Assembly (NCBI GenBank): GCA_022495995.1
Contig: JAFEMH010004896.1
Location: forward strand, 123,127-187,126
DNA length: 64,000 nt
DNA from: Adenophora triphylla var. japonica
Lineage: Eukaryota > Streptophyta > Magnoliopsida > Asterales > Campanulaceae
Direction: 5' to 3'
Made by a program: the position numbers and the translations under genes. This document shows, piece by piece, positions 43,952-53,986 of this stretch. The notes under the pieces were generated by a model that worked only from the letters and a program-made list of their open reading frames with translations, had not been told where the DNA came from and ran no database searches. Positions within the stretch are counted from its first letter, which is position 1. Every line of letters starts with the position of its first letter.

Positions 43952-45543
43952 TGTAAGTACCCAAATCTGGCTCATGCCTTCCGGTTAATTTTCCCGACAT
44001 TTCGGTAAGTTTTCCGGTAATTCCCCAGACCTTCCCAGCGTTCCGGAAACATTCCGGAACTGTTTTTAATTAAATAAGGGCTGTAGGGAGCCTTCCTAAT
44101 TAAGAAAACACGTTTTTCTTAATTAGGGAGAAGCTTCTAGAATAATGCCACCTTGCATGGTTCTAGAATGCTGAGTCATAATGGATAAGACCGCACGGCC
44201 TCATTTGCAAAGGGCCTGCTGACCGCACGGCTTCATTAGCCTTATCCAGGCCTATAAATAGAGCCCTCCTCTACCCATTTTGATCATCAACAAGAAGCAT
44301 AATACTCTCATAATACGAAGAAGATCCCCAAGGAGCTCTTTGGAAGTCCAAGAAGGCGAAGAAGAAGCTCAAGAAGCCATCTCCCTCCTCCTTGAAGACC
44401 CAAGAAGAACCTCTCCTCCTAGCTCCGTCCGAAGAAGCGAAGGAAACGATTGGTAACCTCGCACGCCCTAACCTTGCATTTTAATTGATATACTTGCTCA
44501 TTGCATTCATATATCTTGCTTGGGACTTGGCGTTTATTCATAAAGATCATTTCTTTATCACCCCCTTCCCCTTAGCATGCATTAAGACCTCATTTGTCAT
44601 AAAAATGTAGTCTTTTTCATAAAGGTGCATCCTTTGCACCTAAAATCCCTATTTTTCAAATAAAAATGTTATCTTTATGCATCATTTGCACATAAAGATC
44701 CAATCTTTCCAATAAAAATGCATCCTTTGCATTCAAAACCCTTTTTTTTTCAATGCATCATTTGCATAAAAATCCTATCTTTTGCATAAAGATCATTCCT
44801 TTCAATCAAAAAAGCATCATTTGCTAAAACCAAAAATGTCATCTTTTCATTAAAGAGTCATTTTTCATGCATTTCCCCTTTCCCCCAACCTTGGAACGGA
44901 CCGATGTAAAAGTTCTCATCTTTGCATCGTTCCTTCCATTAAAGGTTCATGATTTCTTTAGGAAAAGGATAACCTTGAACCCTATATCTCCGATTATCGC
45001 TTAAGAATGAGTATGAAGCCTCTATACGAGCTCGACCGTCTTAAAGCGTAGGATTGATGGGCTAAGGACATTCCTTCCTAAAGAACCTCATCTTTGACCA
45101 AAAGAGAGTCATTCTCTCGATCACGCAAGTCCCGAGGGTCCCGAGGTTTAAAAATGCGATGATCATAAGTCAATAGATGAGGACGGGATCATAATCCCAA
45201 ATACATAAATTCCAAGGAATCCCGAGCGACAACCAACAAATGGTTTGTACGTCCGGAAGACAACTTGGGACATTCCCCCCTTTTATTTTCAAACACATGC
45301 ACACAAAGAAAGCACGCAAGCAAACACGATTAATGAAATCTAGGGAGACTTGCTCCGGCAAGGCACTTTGGGTGAACGCCAAACGTTCTTCCCAAGGGGT
45401 AACTTAACCTCCGAACCCATAAAACCTTTTTTTCAAAGTTTTGAGGTAATCAAAATGGCGTGGCGACTCCGTTTTTCAAATAACTCGGATGTCTTCAAAC
45501 TCGCGTGAATCCAATAAACAAAAATTTTGGGCACACATTCACA
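43952..45543 (+). repeat. Element C 3' LTR
   Basis: 1592 bp. TATA at 44253-44260. The stretch from about 44530 to 45020 is almost base-for-base the 5' copy; differences cluster in a few spots such as GGCCTGCTGACCG against GGCTGCTGCCG. Confidence 0.93.
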
Positions 45544-45548
45544 AATAG

Positions 45549-46351
45549 TGAGATTGAATCCATTTTAAGTAACAACACTTGGCAAGTGGTTGATCTTCCA
45601 AAAGGTTCTAAACCAATAGAATGCAAATGGATTTTCAAAATGAAATTAAGATCGGATGGTTCCGTGGACAAATACAAGGCTCGTCTTGTTGCAAAAGGAT
45701 ATCGTCAAATGGAAGGATTTGACTTCTTTGACACATACTCTCATGTTACAAGAATTACTTCAAGTCGAATCTTAATAGCCATTGCAGCTTTGTATAATCT
45801 GCATATACATCAAATGGATGTAAAAACTGCATTTTTAAATGGTGATTTGAATGAAGAAATTTACATGGAGCAGCTCGAAGGCTTCAAAGTAAAAGGACAA
45901 GAGCACAAGGTATGCAAACTTGTTAAGTCCTTGTATGGCTTGAAGCAAGCTCCTAAACAATGGCATGCGAAATTTGACAATGTCATGATTAGGAATGGTT
46001 TTATCACAAATGAATGTGATAAATGTGTATACTCAAAGAAATTTGGTAACACATATGTATTTGTTTGTTTATAAGTAGATGACATGCTCATATTTGGTCA
46101 TGACATTGAGGTTATAAATAAAACAAAGAAAATGTTTACCAAAAGCAGATGTAATCTTGGGAATGAAAGTCTCAAGAACCTCCAATAGAATTAGTTTATC
46201 TCAAACACATTATGTTGATAAAATGATTGAGAGATTTAACTCTCATGGAATTAAAGAAACTAATAATCCATTTCTGCCCCATATAGTTCTTCACAAGAAT
46301 ACTGGGAATGCGAAGCAATAATTAGAGTATTCTCAAATTATTGGTAGCCTA
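45549..46351 (+). pseudogene. Copia reverse transcriptase, stop in the active-site box
   Basis: The frame resumes after element C: EIESILSNNTWQVVDLPKGS, ECKWIFKMKLRSDGSVDKYK, RLVAKGYRQMEGFDFFDTYS, QMDVKTAFLNGDLNEEIYME and SLYGLKQAPKQWH. The catalytic box reads VCL-stop-VDDML, where Tyr (TAT) has become TAA at 46072-46074. From about 46130 the frame is broken and roughly 40 nt seem to be missing before the ILGMKVS-like text. Otherwise standard Ty1/copia RT. Confidence 0.93.
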
Positions 46352-46999
46352 ATGTACTTGATGCATTGTACAAGGCCGGATATAGCTTATGCTGTAAGTA
46401 AGCTGAGTCGTTTTACTAGTAATCCTAATAATGAGCATTGGAATGCATTATTAAGAGTTTTAGGATACATAAAACGAACTAGAGAGTATTCATTGCACTA
46501 TAGCAACTATCCTCGAGTAGTTGAAGGATATAGTGATGCAAATTGGATATCTGATACAGATGAATACAAGTCTACTAGTGGCTATGTATTTACTCTCGGT
46601 GGAGGTGCCATATCATGGAAATCTTCTAAGCAAACATGTATAGCTCGATCAACGATGGAATCTGAGTTTATAGCTTTAGATAAAGCTGGTGAAGAAGCCG
46701 AATGGCTTAGACACTTTTTAGAAGATATTCCTCTATGGCCAAAACTCGTGCCTGCTATATGTATACACTGTGATAATCAAGCAGCTATAGCAAGGGCGGA
46801 GAATTTTATATACAACGGCAAATCTCGACACATACGTTGTAGACACAACACTGTTAGACAGTTACTCTCCAACAGAACGATATCGATTGATTTCGTGCGA
46901 TCAAAGGATAACCTAGCGGATACATTTACTAAAGGCTTATCTAAGGAGAGAATAAACTGTGCATCGGAAGAAATGGGGCTAAAGCCTAAACAAATCTAA
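46352..46999 (+). pseudogene. Copia RNase H, open
   Basis: [20 protein letters not shown] leads into [20 protein letters not shown] (first Asp), [20 protein letters not shown] (Glu), [13 protein letters not shown] (Asp) and [32 protein letters not shown]. All four catalytic positions are present. It ends at a stop at 46997-46999. The domain is open but belongs to a dead polyprotein. Confidence 0.92.
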
Positions 47000-47432
47000 A
47001 TCAACTTGATGAAAACCTAACCTGGCGACTGGAGATCCCACGGACTAGGTTCAATAGGAAAAACAAGTCATGATTGATTTGAGGGAAGCACTTGGAAGTT
47101 TATCTTCATCCCATTTCTATATATGATGCAAAAGTGCTGCCTACAAATTGGGATAGGTTAAGCTATTGCTTTTAATGATGACTATATCTGTAAATTAGTA
47201 CAAGTGGGGTAATGTAGGATACTCTTTATAGCACATCACCTATGTTAGTGTGAACATGGCCGATTCGTTGAGAATTTTACTTAGGCAAATTCTCTAAAGC
47301 ACTCGCAGAACCAAGAAAGTTCAGGGCCGAAATAATGAACACAATAGAGAACCAAAATCTGATATGAGGATTAAATGTGTTTGGTCTATTGTTTAAGCTT
47401 ACAATAACGTCTAACAGTTCAATACGTTACGT
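47000..47432 (+). other. Copia 3' untranslated region up to element D
   Basis: TAACCTGGCGACTGGAGATC and GGTTCAATAGGAAAAACAAG-like text follows RNase H, as in related copia elements. No ORF. It ends at the ACACT target site and resumes at 55034. Confidence 0.6.
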
Positions 47433-47617
47433 ACACTTGTAGACACCCCATTCTGAACCAATAATTCATGATTACACTACTCTTAGTCTCTCTTTTATGT
47501 TTTGATGAAAGCGTATCAGTTTCGTCATGTTTCGTTAAGTTTCTAACTAACCTCGTTAGTTTTGGACCTAACTGACTAACGGAATAAACTGAAGAGGACA
47601 AAATAGTCATCAGACTA

Positions 47618-47655
47618 GATATCTCGTACGAGATATCATATCTCGCGCGAGATAT
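47618..47655. promoter_or_regulatory. Adjacent 20-bp and 18-bp perfect palindromes in element D LTR
   Basis: GATATCTCGTACGAGATATC (47618-47637) and ATATCTCGCGCGAGATAT (47638-47655). The centre changes from GTAC to GCGC with symmetry kept. They lie 150 bp before the TATA box; the 3' LTR copies are decayed. Confidence 0.75.
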
Positions 47656-47805
47656 CCCCTCGACAGGATGTGCAGAAATCACTCTCCTTCTCCGTTTCAA
47701 CCTCCTTTCTTGATAAACCTCATCTAATCCGGTTCTCCAATCAGAATTGAGTTCTGGAAGCTTCCTAGGAGTGTTTTAACTCTCCACCTCTACCTCTTAA
47801 ACCCC

Positions 47806-47813
47806 TATAAATA
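47806..47813 (+). promoter_or_regulatory. TATA box of element D LTR
   Basis: TATAAATA in CCCCTATAAATACTTGG, present in both LTRs. Confidence 0.72.
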
Positions 47814-48487
47814 CTTGGTGACTTCCACTGTTTCAGGGGTCCAGGATTCCACACAACACACACACAATTTGTTGGTTTCTCTCCACAAAAGATTCCTTCA
47901 AATCACTCACAAAACCTCCCTAAAATCACCTAAAGTTTGTTTATCAACCTTGTTGATCAACAAACATCCAAACCCGAATCAAGGATTGAGGCGAAGCTCT
48001 GTCCGCATCAAGATTTGGCTCTCATATTGAGTCGAAACTCTGCCCAAATCACTTCTCGATCGAGAAAACATCTTAGAACCACGTTCTAAATCAAATCCTC
48101 CCTAAACTAGGTAAACTCCTATACTTTTACTCTTCTCTTCTCAATCTCTCTCTATTGGCTTTTAGAGTAGTGTAATCCCATCAAAAGGATTAGCCTAGAG
48201 TCCCTTCAATCGATGAAGGCGATCTCGAAGCGTACAATCCGACATTCCTAATCAAGAAATTGATTAGGGTTTTCTTGTTCTTTATTTTATCAGTAATTAA
48301 AAAGATTAATAATACTCAATTGGCAAGACCGATCTCCGGATTGGGTGGAATGGATGCTCCTCGACCTACCCATTCGATAACTTAACCCCCGAACCCTCAA
48401 ATCTCTTTTTAAGGTTTTTCTTATTGTTTTTCTAAATAAATAATAAGTGGCGACTCTGTTATTCGGAAAAATTCACGCATCGCTACA

Positions 48488-48508
48488 GTGGCGACTCTGC
48501 TGGGGACA
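48488..48508 (+). other. Primer-binding site region of element D
   Basis: GTGGCGACTCTGCTGGGGAC directly after the LTR; one base from the element C site in the TGGCGACTCCGCTGGGGA core. Confidence 0.75.
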
Positions 48509-49750
48509 ATTAATTAAGAGGGTTAGACTTGCGTTACAATTGAGTATTATCAATCTTTTTATTTTTCTGTAAAAATTAGATTTTTCTGGATTTTTTGAAA
48601 TTTTTCTGCACTGTTTTCGTCAAAAAAAATATTGTGCGACAGTTTATCCCGCGCGGGATAACTTATCTCGCGCGAGATAATTATACGGCTTTAATAACAA
48701 AAGTTCATGTTCTTCTGGCGGCGGCTTTAGAAAAAAAAGGTAGGTCATTTTTGACCTTTAATGTAGTGGACTTTTTTGACCTCATAAAGTATTTGCTTGG
48801 AGGTTACCTTTCATTTAATTTAAAGGTTGACCTCATCATCAAAAAAAAAAAAAAAATCAAAATCGAAAACTGTTTCAGAAAATCTTCAAAATAATTCCAG
48901 AAAATCAAATAAATCATTATTATTATTTTGCTTGTGCTAACTCTATTTTGCAGGGTAGAATAATTTTAATTACTTGAACAATATAACTGCGTGCGATTGA
49001 ATTATTTTAATTTTTTTTTACCGGTCCACGGAGGACTCGGGAGTTGTAATTAATTAATTTAATCCTCGCTCTCTTTCTCTTTAAGTGGAACTACGACGGC
49101 CTGAGTCTTCCTAATTTGGGAGAAATGTAGGCAACCACTTGGTGCGGCCATTATCTGTTTTTCTTTTGGTTTTCAAAAAAAAAAAAACTTTCTATTTTAC
49201 TTTATCACCTAGATTGACTCTCACACACGCGCACTCATATATAACTGTCATTGCACTACATACCCTCTATAAACCCGGTACCCACACTAAGGACGGATGA
49301 CGGTAACCACCTAGTCTCCGGTCTCTCCGAAGTTGGATCATCCCACTCCGCGTATTCAATCCACCTAGATTGTCATATCGTGGGGAGCCTAGCCTTCCAG
49401 CCCTGCATCGCCACATATCATGTAGATTGACTTTTTAAGACACTCCTTGACCGGTCGGTTTGATCTTGGAGTCCTTGTAATCCCTTGTCAAGATCGTTTT
49501 GTGCAATAATCCACGGAAAAGAAATCAATAAATTGTCGCTTCGGAATTGTCCCTTCGGAAACGTCCCTACGGTTGTCCCTTCGAATTTGCCCCTAAAAAG
49601 AGAAAATTTTCTCATCAAAATTATTGCACAAAACTTGATGTTACTTTGGATTACTCCGACCCCTAGGTCCCTAGGTTTGGTTCTTGAACTTTAGAAACCT
49701 CCAAAACGGATTTTCCGTCCGACCAAAATAAGGATTAAAATCAGAAAATT
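48509..49750 (+). other. Element D leader
   Basis: Non-coding. Two abutting palindromes, TTATCCCGCGCGGGATAA (48644-48661) and TTATCTCGCGCGAGATAA (48663-48680), and a GATACGTAGG-type hairpin block at 49088-49131. Confidence 0.65.
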
Positions 49751-51315
49751 GTGACTTTACGTGGTGAAGTCTCGCGCGAGACTACTTGTCTCGTACGAGA
49801 TAAGTGTTCGGTCTTTTCGTGTTTTGGCCAAAACCTTCAAACCTTCAAACCTTCATTCACCCTATTCAGCCGACTTGTTGGGACTCGATCATGGTTTAAC
49901 ACGGTTGCTACACGTCTAGGTTCTTCGCCAAAGCTCGACACGATGTCTGCTTCTCCTTCTACCACCGAGGCCGATTTCAACGATGCTAAGGTCCAACTCA
50001 TCGAAGCCATGACTAGGTTGGATGAACAAAGTAAGCAAATTGATGAGCAAAACGCCCAAATGGTCGCCCTCATGAAAGAACTCAACGATTTGAAAGTCAA
50101 GAAAGGAAGAAAGCAAAAGCAGAAAGTGGAATCCTCCTCCGATGAAGAGGAATCCTACACCAAAGTGAATAAGAAAACCAAGAAGTCAAGTAAGAAAAAG
50201 GAAGAATTCGATTCATCCTCTTCCTCATCATCCTCCGATGACGAAGGACATACCTCCAAGGGCACTAAAACCAAGAAAGAAGGCAGTGGTGAAACTACTA
50301 AACTTGGTGACCATGTTACTAAGAACTACCTCGAGAAGAAGCTTGCGACTCTTGACACTTCCAAGGGGTCATTCGTTCCATTTGATCCCGATGCTCTTCA
50401 ATAATCCATCACCAAGTTTCCTCGCAAGTACAAGACACCCGATATTGCCAAGTTCAATGGTACTACTGTCCTCGAGCTCATGTTGAGACCTACGCTTGGG
50501 CCATGCTTCCAATGGGCGTTGATAACACAATCTTGGCCCAATGCTTTCCTCAAACTTTAGAAGGTCTTTGCAAAGGATTGGTACATGTCTCTTCCTACGA
50601 CTACAAGGCTTGATTGGTCATCCGCATGTTTAGTCTTCCAAAGGCAGTTTGAAGACAACTCCACTTACCGCCCTACTAGGAGGGATCTTGAACAAACCAA
50701 ACAACATGCAAATGAGTCATTTCTTGAATTTGCTAGAAGATGGAGACTCAAACTTACTGAAATTGTCGAAAGGCCTACTCTCAAAGAGCAAATCCACATC
50801 TTCCTCCAATGCCTCCGTGATGAATTTCAAGAGAAGCTCGCCGGTAATTACTTTCCTAGTTTCAATGAACTCCTCGAGTCCGGAATTAGGGTTGACGACT
50901 TCCTCAAAAGCAAAAAGAAGGAAAGTACTTTCCGCTAAAACAAGCCTACCACAAGTAAGGATGCTTCGGTCAAGGCTGGCTGCTCGTTAAGCCCCAACAC
51001 CTTTACGGAAGGAAGTGATTCTGCGTCCCTCCTCCCGAAAAGAAAAAGAGGCACTACGATAAAATTGAAGGAATCACTCAAGAAGAACTCTTCGATGTGC
51101 TTGTCCAGAATGAAAAGATCAAACCAAGGGAAGGTGGTCCTCCGAAGGATATGGGTCCGAATCATGCTCATCACTTATTCTGCAAGTACCACAACTTCAC
51201 CGGCCATGACACCAACTCCTGCCACCACTTGAAGGACATCATACAAGACCTCTTTGATAATGGAGATCTAGAACGTCCCAACGTCATCACCAATCCTCTC
51301 CCTCGCAATCCATGA
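49751..51315 (+). pseudogene. Gag of element D
   Basis: The likely start is ATG 49943 (MSASPSTTEADFNDAKVQLI); an in-frame ATG at 49751 lies upstream. There is a coiled coil (MTRLDEQSKQIDEQNAQMVA), then Lys/Ser/Glu-rich sequence ending TSKGSFVPFDPDALQ and a stop at 50402. The capsid-type retrotransposon gag domain follows (50585-50938: SACLVFQRQFEDNSTYRPTR, TKQHANESFLEFARRWR, CLRDEFQEKLAGNYFPSF). The C-terminal CKYHNFTGHDTNSCHHLKD (51180-51240) is the Tat-type CxxHxxxGHxTxxC box. Stops at 50402 and 50936 and frame changes near 50440-50560 break it. Confidence 0.85.
49768..49804. promoter_or_regulatory. Dyad words between leader and gag of element D
   Basis: AGTCTCGCGCGAGACT (perfect 16 bp, 49768-49783) and TCTCGTACGAGA (49789-49800), the same two centres as in the LTR pair, in reverse order. 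Confidence 0.65.
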
Positions 51316-51870
51316 AGAAGATGAAGCTCCAAGAAGAAATCTACACTTACCACTTTGGGGCTACCACTATCCTCTCCCTTTCTCCTTTGATAGAAGTAGA
51401 TTAGGTTTTAAATTTCCAAGTATGAACTCGAAGAGTCGTTCTGTCTTTCTAGTACTTCTCACCTCCTCTAGTTTGTGTCTTCTAAACTATCGAGTCTGTT
51501 CTTAAATTTCTCAATTAATCAAAGTAATTTTCTTTTCCTAAACACTTTCCCTAAGGTTGTTCTACCTCATGAATATCATTCAACTCATGCAAAATAATGG
51601 ACCTTCCATTCCCTAAATCATCGCAAAAATAGAAACTTCTAAGTGACTTTAAAAAGCAAGTTATCATTAGGAGGCTTAAGGGTTAAACATTACCCCTACT
51701 GAAAGTTAGAGACCAACAAGCGAAGAAAGCCAAAGGTGCTGCTGTCAACATTCATCCAAAGAAAAGTGGGGCTACTCAACTCAAGGCTTTGAGAGTACAA
51801 AAAAAAATATAAATAAAAAGCTCGCTAGGACGAAACTCCTCAATTCGTCCTAGGCAAAAATAGAGCATCG

Positions 51871-51924
<54 letters not shown>

Positions 51925-53372
51925 TAAGCTTTCATCGCCCCACAACAAGGATGGAATTTCAACAAAGGCAAGAAGGACTCTCCCACAAAGAAGAGGAGTC
52001 AAGTGATACCAACAAAAGAAAAGAGGATTCCTCAAAATCCTCCTACATCAAGTGAAGAAGACTTTCAGTATCAAGAAAAATGTTTACCCTTAAGTCATAC
52101 TAATGATTGGATTTCTCCTCAATCTTGTTTAGAAATTTCTAGATGAAGCAAGGTCCATTAAAAGTAGAACAACTTTTCTAGATCCTTGAGCCAAGTAGCA
52201 TTTCTTGCCGAGACTAGGGGCTTCCTGTTAGCCACTCTCATACACACTCTTGAATCCAAGCATCAAAACTGGGGCTTCCTCACCTTTCTTCCCCAGTCAA
52301 TCTCTACTTCAAACTCTTCAGAATAATCAAATCTGCATTAGGGGCTTTCCTCTTTGCTTCTCACTCTCATCATTATAAAATTCACCTCTCCAAAGAGTCA
52401 ATGCTTGGATCACCTTCCAAAGAATAGAGTCCGTCTCTCCTCAACTAAACTTGAGATCTCATTTCTCTCTCCTCAATAAGATTCTCTCCTATGAGTTCTC
52501 TTCGAGTTAATATACTACTTTTCAAAAAAAAAAAAAATGGCTCGCTAGGTTGAAAACTCGCAAAGAGCGGCCTAGGCAAAAGTTAGAGCACAAAAAAAAG
52601 AAAGGCGCAAAAGAGATGCCCGCTAGATTGAAAACCCGAAAGGGTGATCTAGGCAAAAACCAGGGTGCGTCACTAAGAAAAAAAATCAAAGGACAAAGGG
52701 AGAGTATTCTTCAACCTTCTTCATCGAACACCATTCGATCTTCTTCAAATCAAATCAACAAGGAGAGTCTTCTTCGATCATCTTCAAATCAAGAGAGCTG
52801 CTTCACAAGCATGTTCACAAAGTCATCTACCACTTGCAAGCAACTTGGGGCTTGAGACACCAAAGGGCCTTGGACATAAAGCCATTACGACAGTCGGCCA
52901 GTTATAGTCATTTGCCTCCTAGAGATACGACTCAAGGAGAAGTAAGAATGAAAATTCTCAACGGACCTAGATGTGTTCACACAAGTTTACTCAACAATGA
53001 AATCCTACAACAATAGAACGGCCTCGTGACTAGCAACGGTTGCACAAAACCGATTTGGTCCCAACTTGTCGAACACAAGTTCACTTATATATTTCACCCC
53101 TCTCAAATATAAATCCATACAAATGTCCCTACATTTCCATATACCATATACTCATACATCAACTTCCCACCAAAATGACCAACCTGGCCATTTACACAAA
53201 CAGACGTGAACACCACCACGTAAGTCCAGTCAAACAACTAAAATCTAGAAAATCTATTTGGAATCTTTATGTCTGTGGCAGTACAGAAAGGTAAGAATCA
53301 TTCGGGTCCATCCGAGACCATCGTGCATATATCCTTGCATTACGGGGGCCGACGGAACCTTCATCTCAGCGA
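51316..53372 (+). other. Element D non-coding 3' half with hairpin motifs and A50 tract
   Basis: No ORF resembles a retroelement protein. Three hairpin motifs of one family lie at 51820-51868, 52539-52591 and 52618-52670, each in an A-rich setting. The A50 run is at 51871-51920. C/T-rich text (CTCTCCTTTCTC-like) dominates 51960-52510. Confidence 0.6.
51871..51920 (+). repeat. A50 homopolymer
   Basis: Fifty consecutive A directly after the first hairpin motif and GAGCATCG. Real length is uncertain because homopolymers assemble poorly. Confidence 0.9.
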
Positions 53373-53700
53373 CAACTTCAAGTCCGTGACCTCGCAACCA
53401 CCGGCAAAGTCTGTGATGGCGGCAACCTCAAGTCCGTGACCTCGGCGACATCAACAAAATCTGTGATAACGCGGCAACCTCAAGTCCGTGACCTCGGCGA
53501 CATCAACAAAGTACGTGATGACGGCAACCTCGAGTCCGTGACCTCGGCGACAATATCAAATCAAGTCAGTGACCTCGGCCTTCAAAGTCGCGGACCCGAA
53601 CTTCAAGTCCGTGACCTCGGCGACAACTTCAAAGTACGTGACGGCGGCAAACTTCAAGTCCGTGACCTCGGCAACAACAACGGGAACGTCGGTAACCTCG
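53373..53700. repeat. About 50-bp minisatellite of element D, six units
   Basis: Units share CAAGTCCGTGACCTCGGCGAC followed by CAACAAAGTNCGTGATGRCGG-like text; the fourth unit is expanded. GTGACCTCGGCGAC also occurs in half units. Confidence 0.85.
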
Positions 53701-53856
53701 GGCGGCACACTTCAACAACTTCATCAACAAATGGGTATCTTGAATCGGGTCAAGTCCTTGATTCCTCGGTATGATTTTACCTTTCTCTCTTTCAAAATTG
53801 ATTTTCAAAAATGCTTTTCAAAATACCTAAAATAGCCTTTTTAGTGTTTTGGAGTC

Positions 53857-53986
53857 GAACTACGTTTGGTGCGATTCTCTCTTAGAGATACGTAGGCGGC
53901 CGTGCGGCACGACCATCCCAATGTTCGAATGATGTCTTTTCATCGACGACACTTCTTCTTTCATAAGACACATCGCCGAGGGGCTC
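53857..53986 (+). other. GATACGTAGG hairpin block and PPT of element D
   Basis: GAACTACG, then TCTCT-CTT-AGAGA and TACGTAGG (53857-53896), followed by the PPT-like GCCGAGGGGCTC before the LTR. Same order as in element C. Confidence 0.7.

Larger units (their letters stand above)
29400..45543 (+). mobile_element. Element C: Tat-clade Ty3 element inserted in copia
   Basis: The TSD is AATAG (29395-29399 and 45544-45548). LTRs of 1595 and 1592 bp begin TGTAAGTACCC and end CACATTCACA. The PBS context is TTTGGCGACTCCGCTGGGGA. Plus-strand order: long leader, degraded gag region, RT, gRH, aRH, integrase, A-rich hairpin motifs, minus-strand accessory ORFs (42407-37707), a 12-copy 50-bp array, then the 3' LTR. 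The dual RNase H and antisense ORFs place it in Tat. No clear gag capsid or protease domain remains. LTRs are near-identical over long stretches, so insertion is younger than the frameshift load of pol suggests. Confidence 0.92.
47438..48487 (+). repeat. Element D 5' LTR
   Basis: Contains two perfect CG-centred palindromes (47618-47655), TATA at 47806-47813 and GTGGCGACTCTG near its end. It aligns along its full length with 53987-55028; many differences fall on CAG/CTG. Confidence 0.93.
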
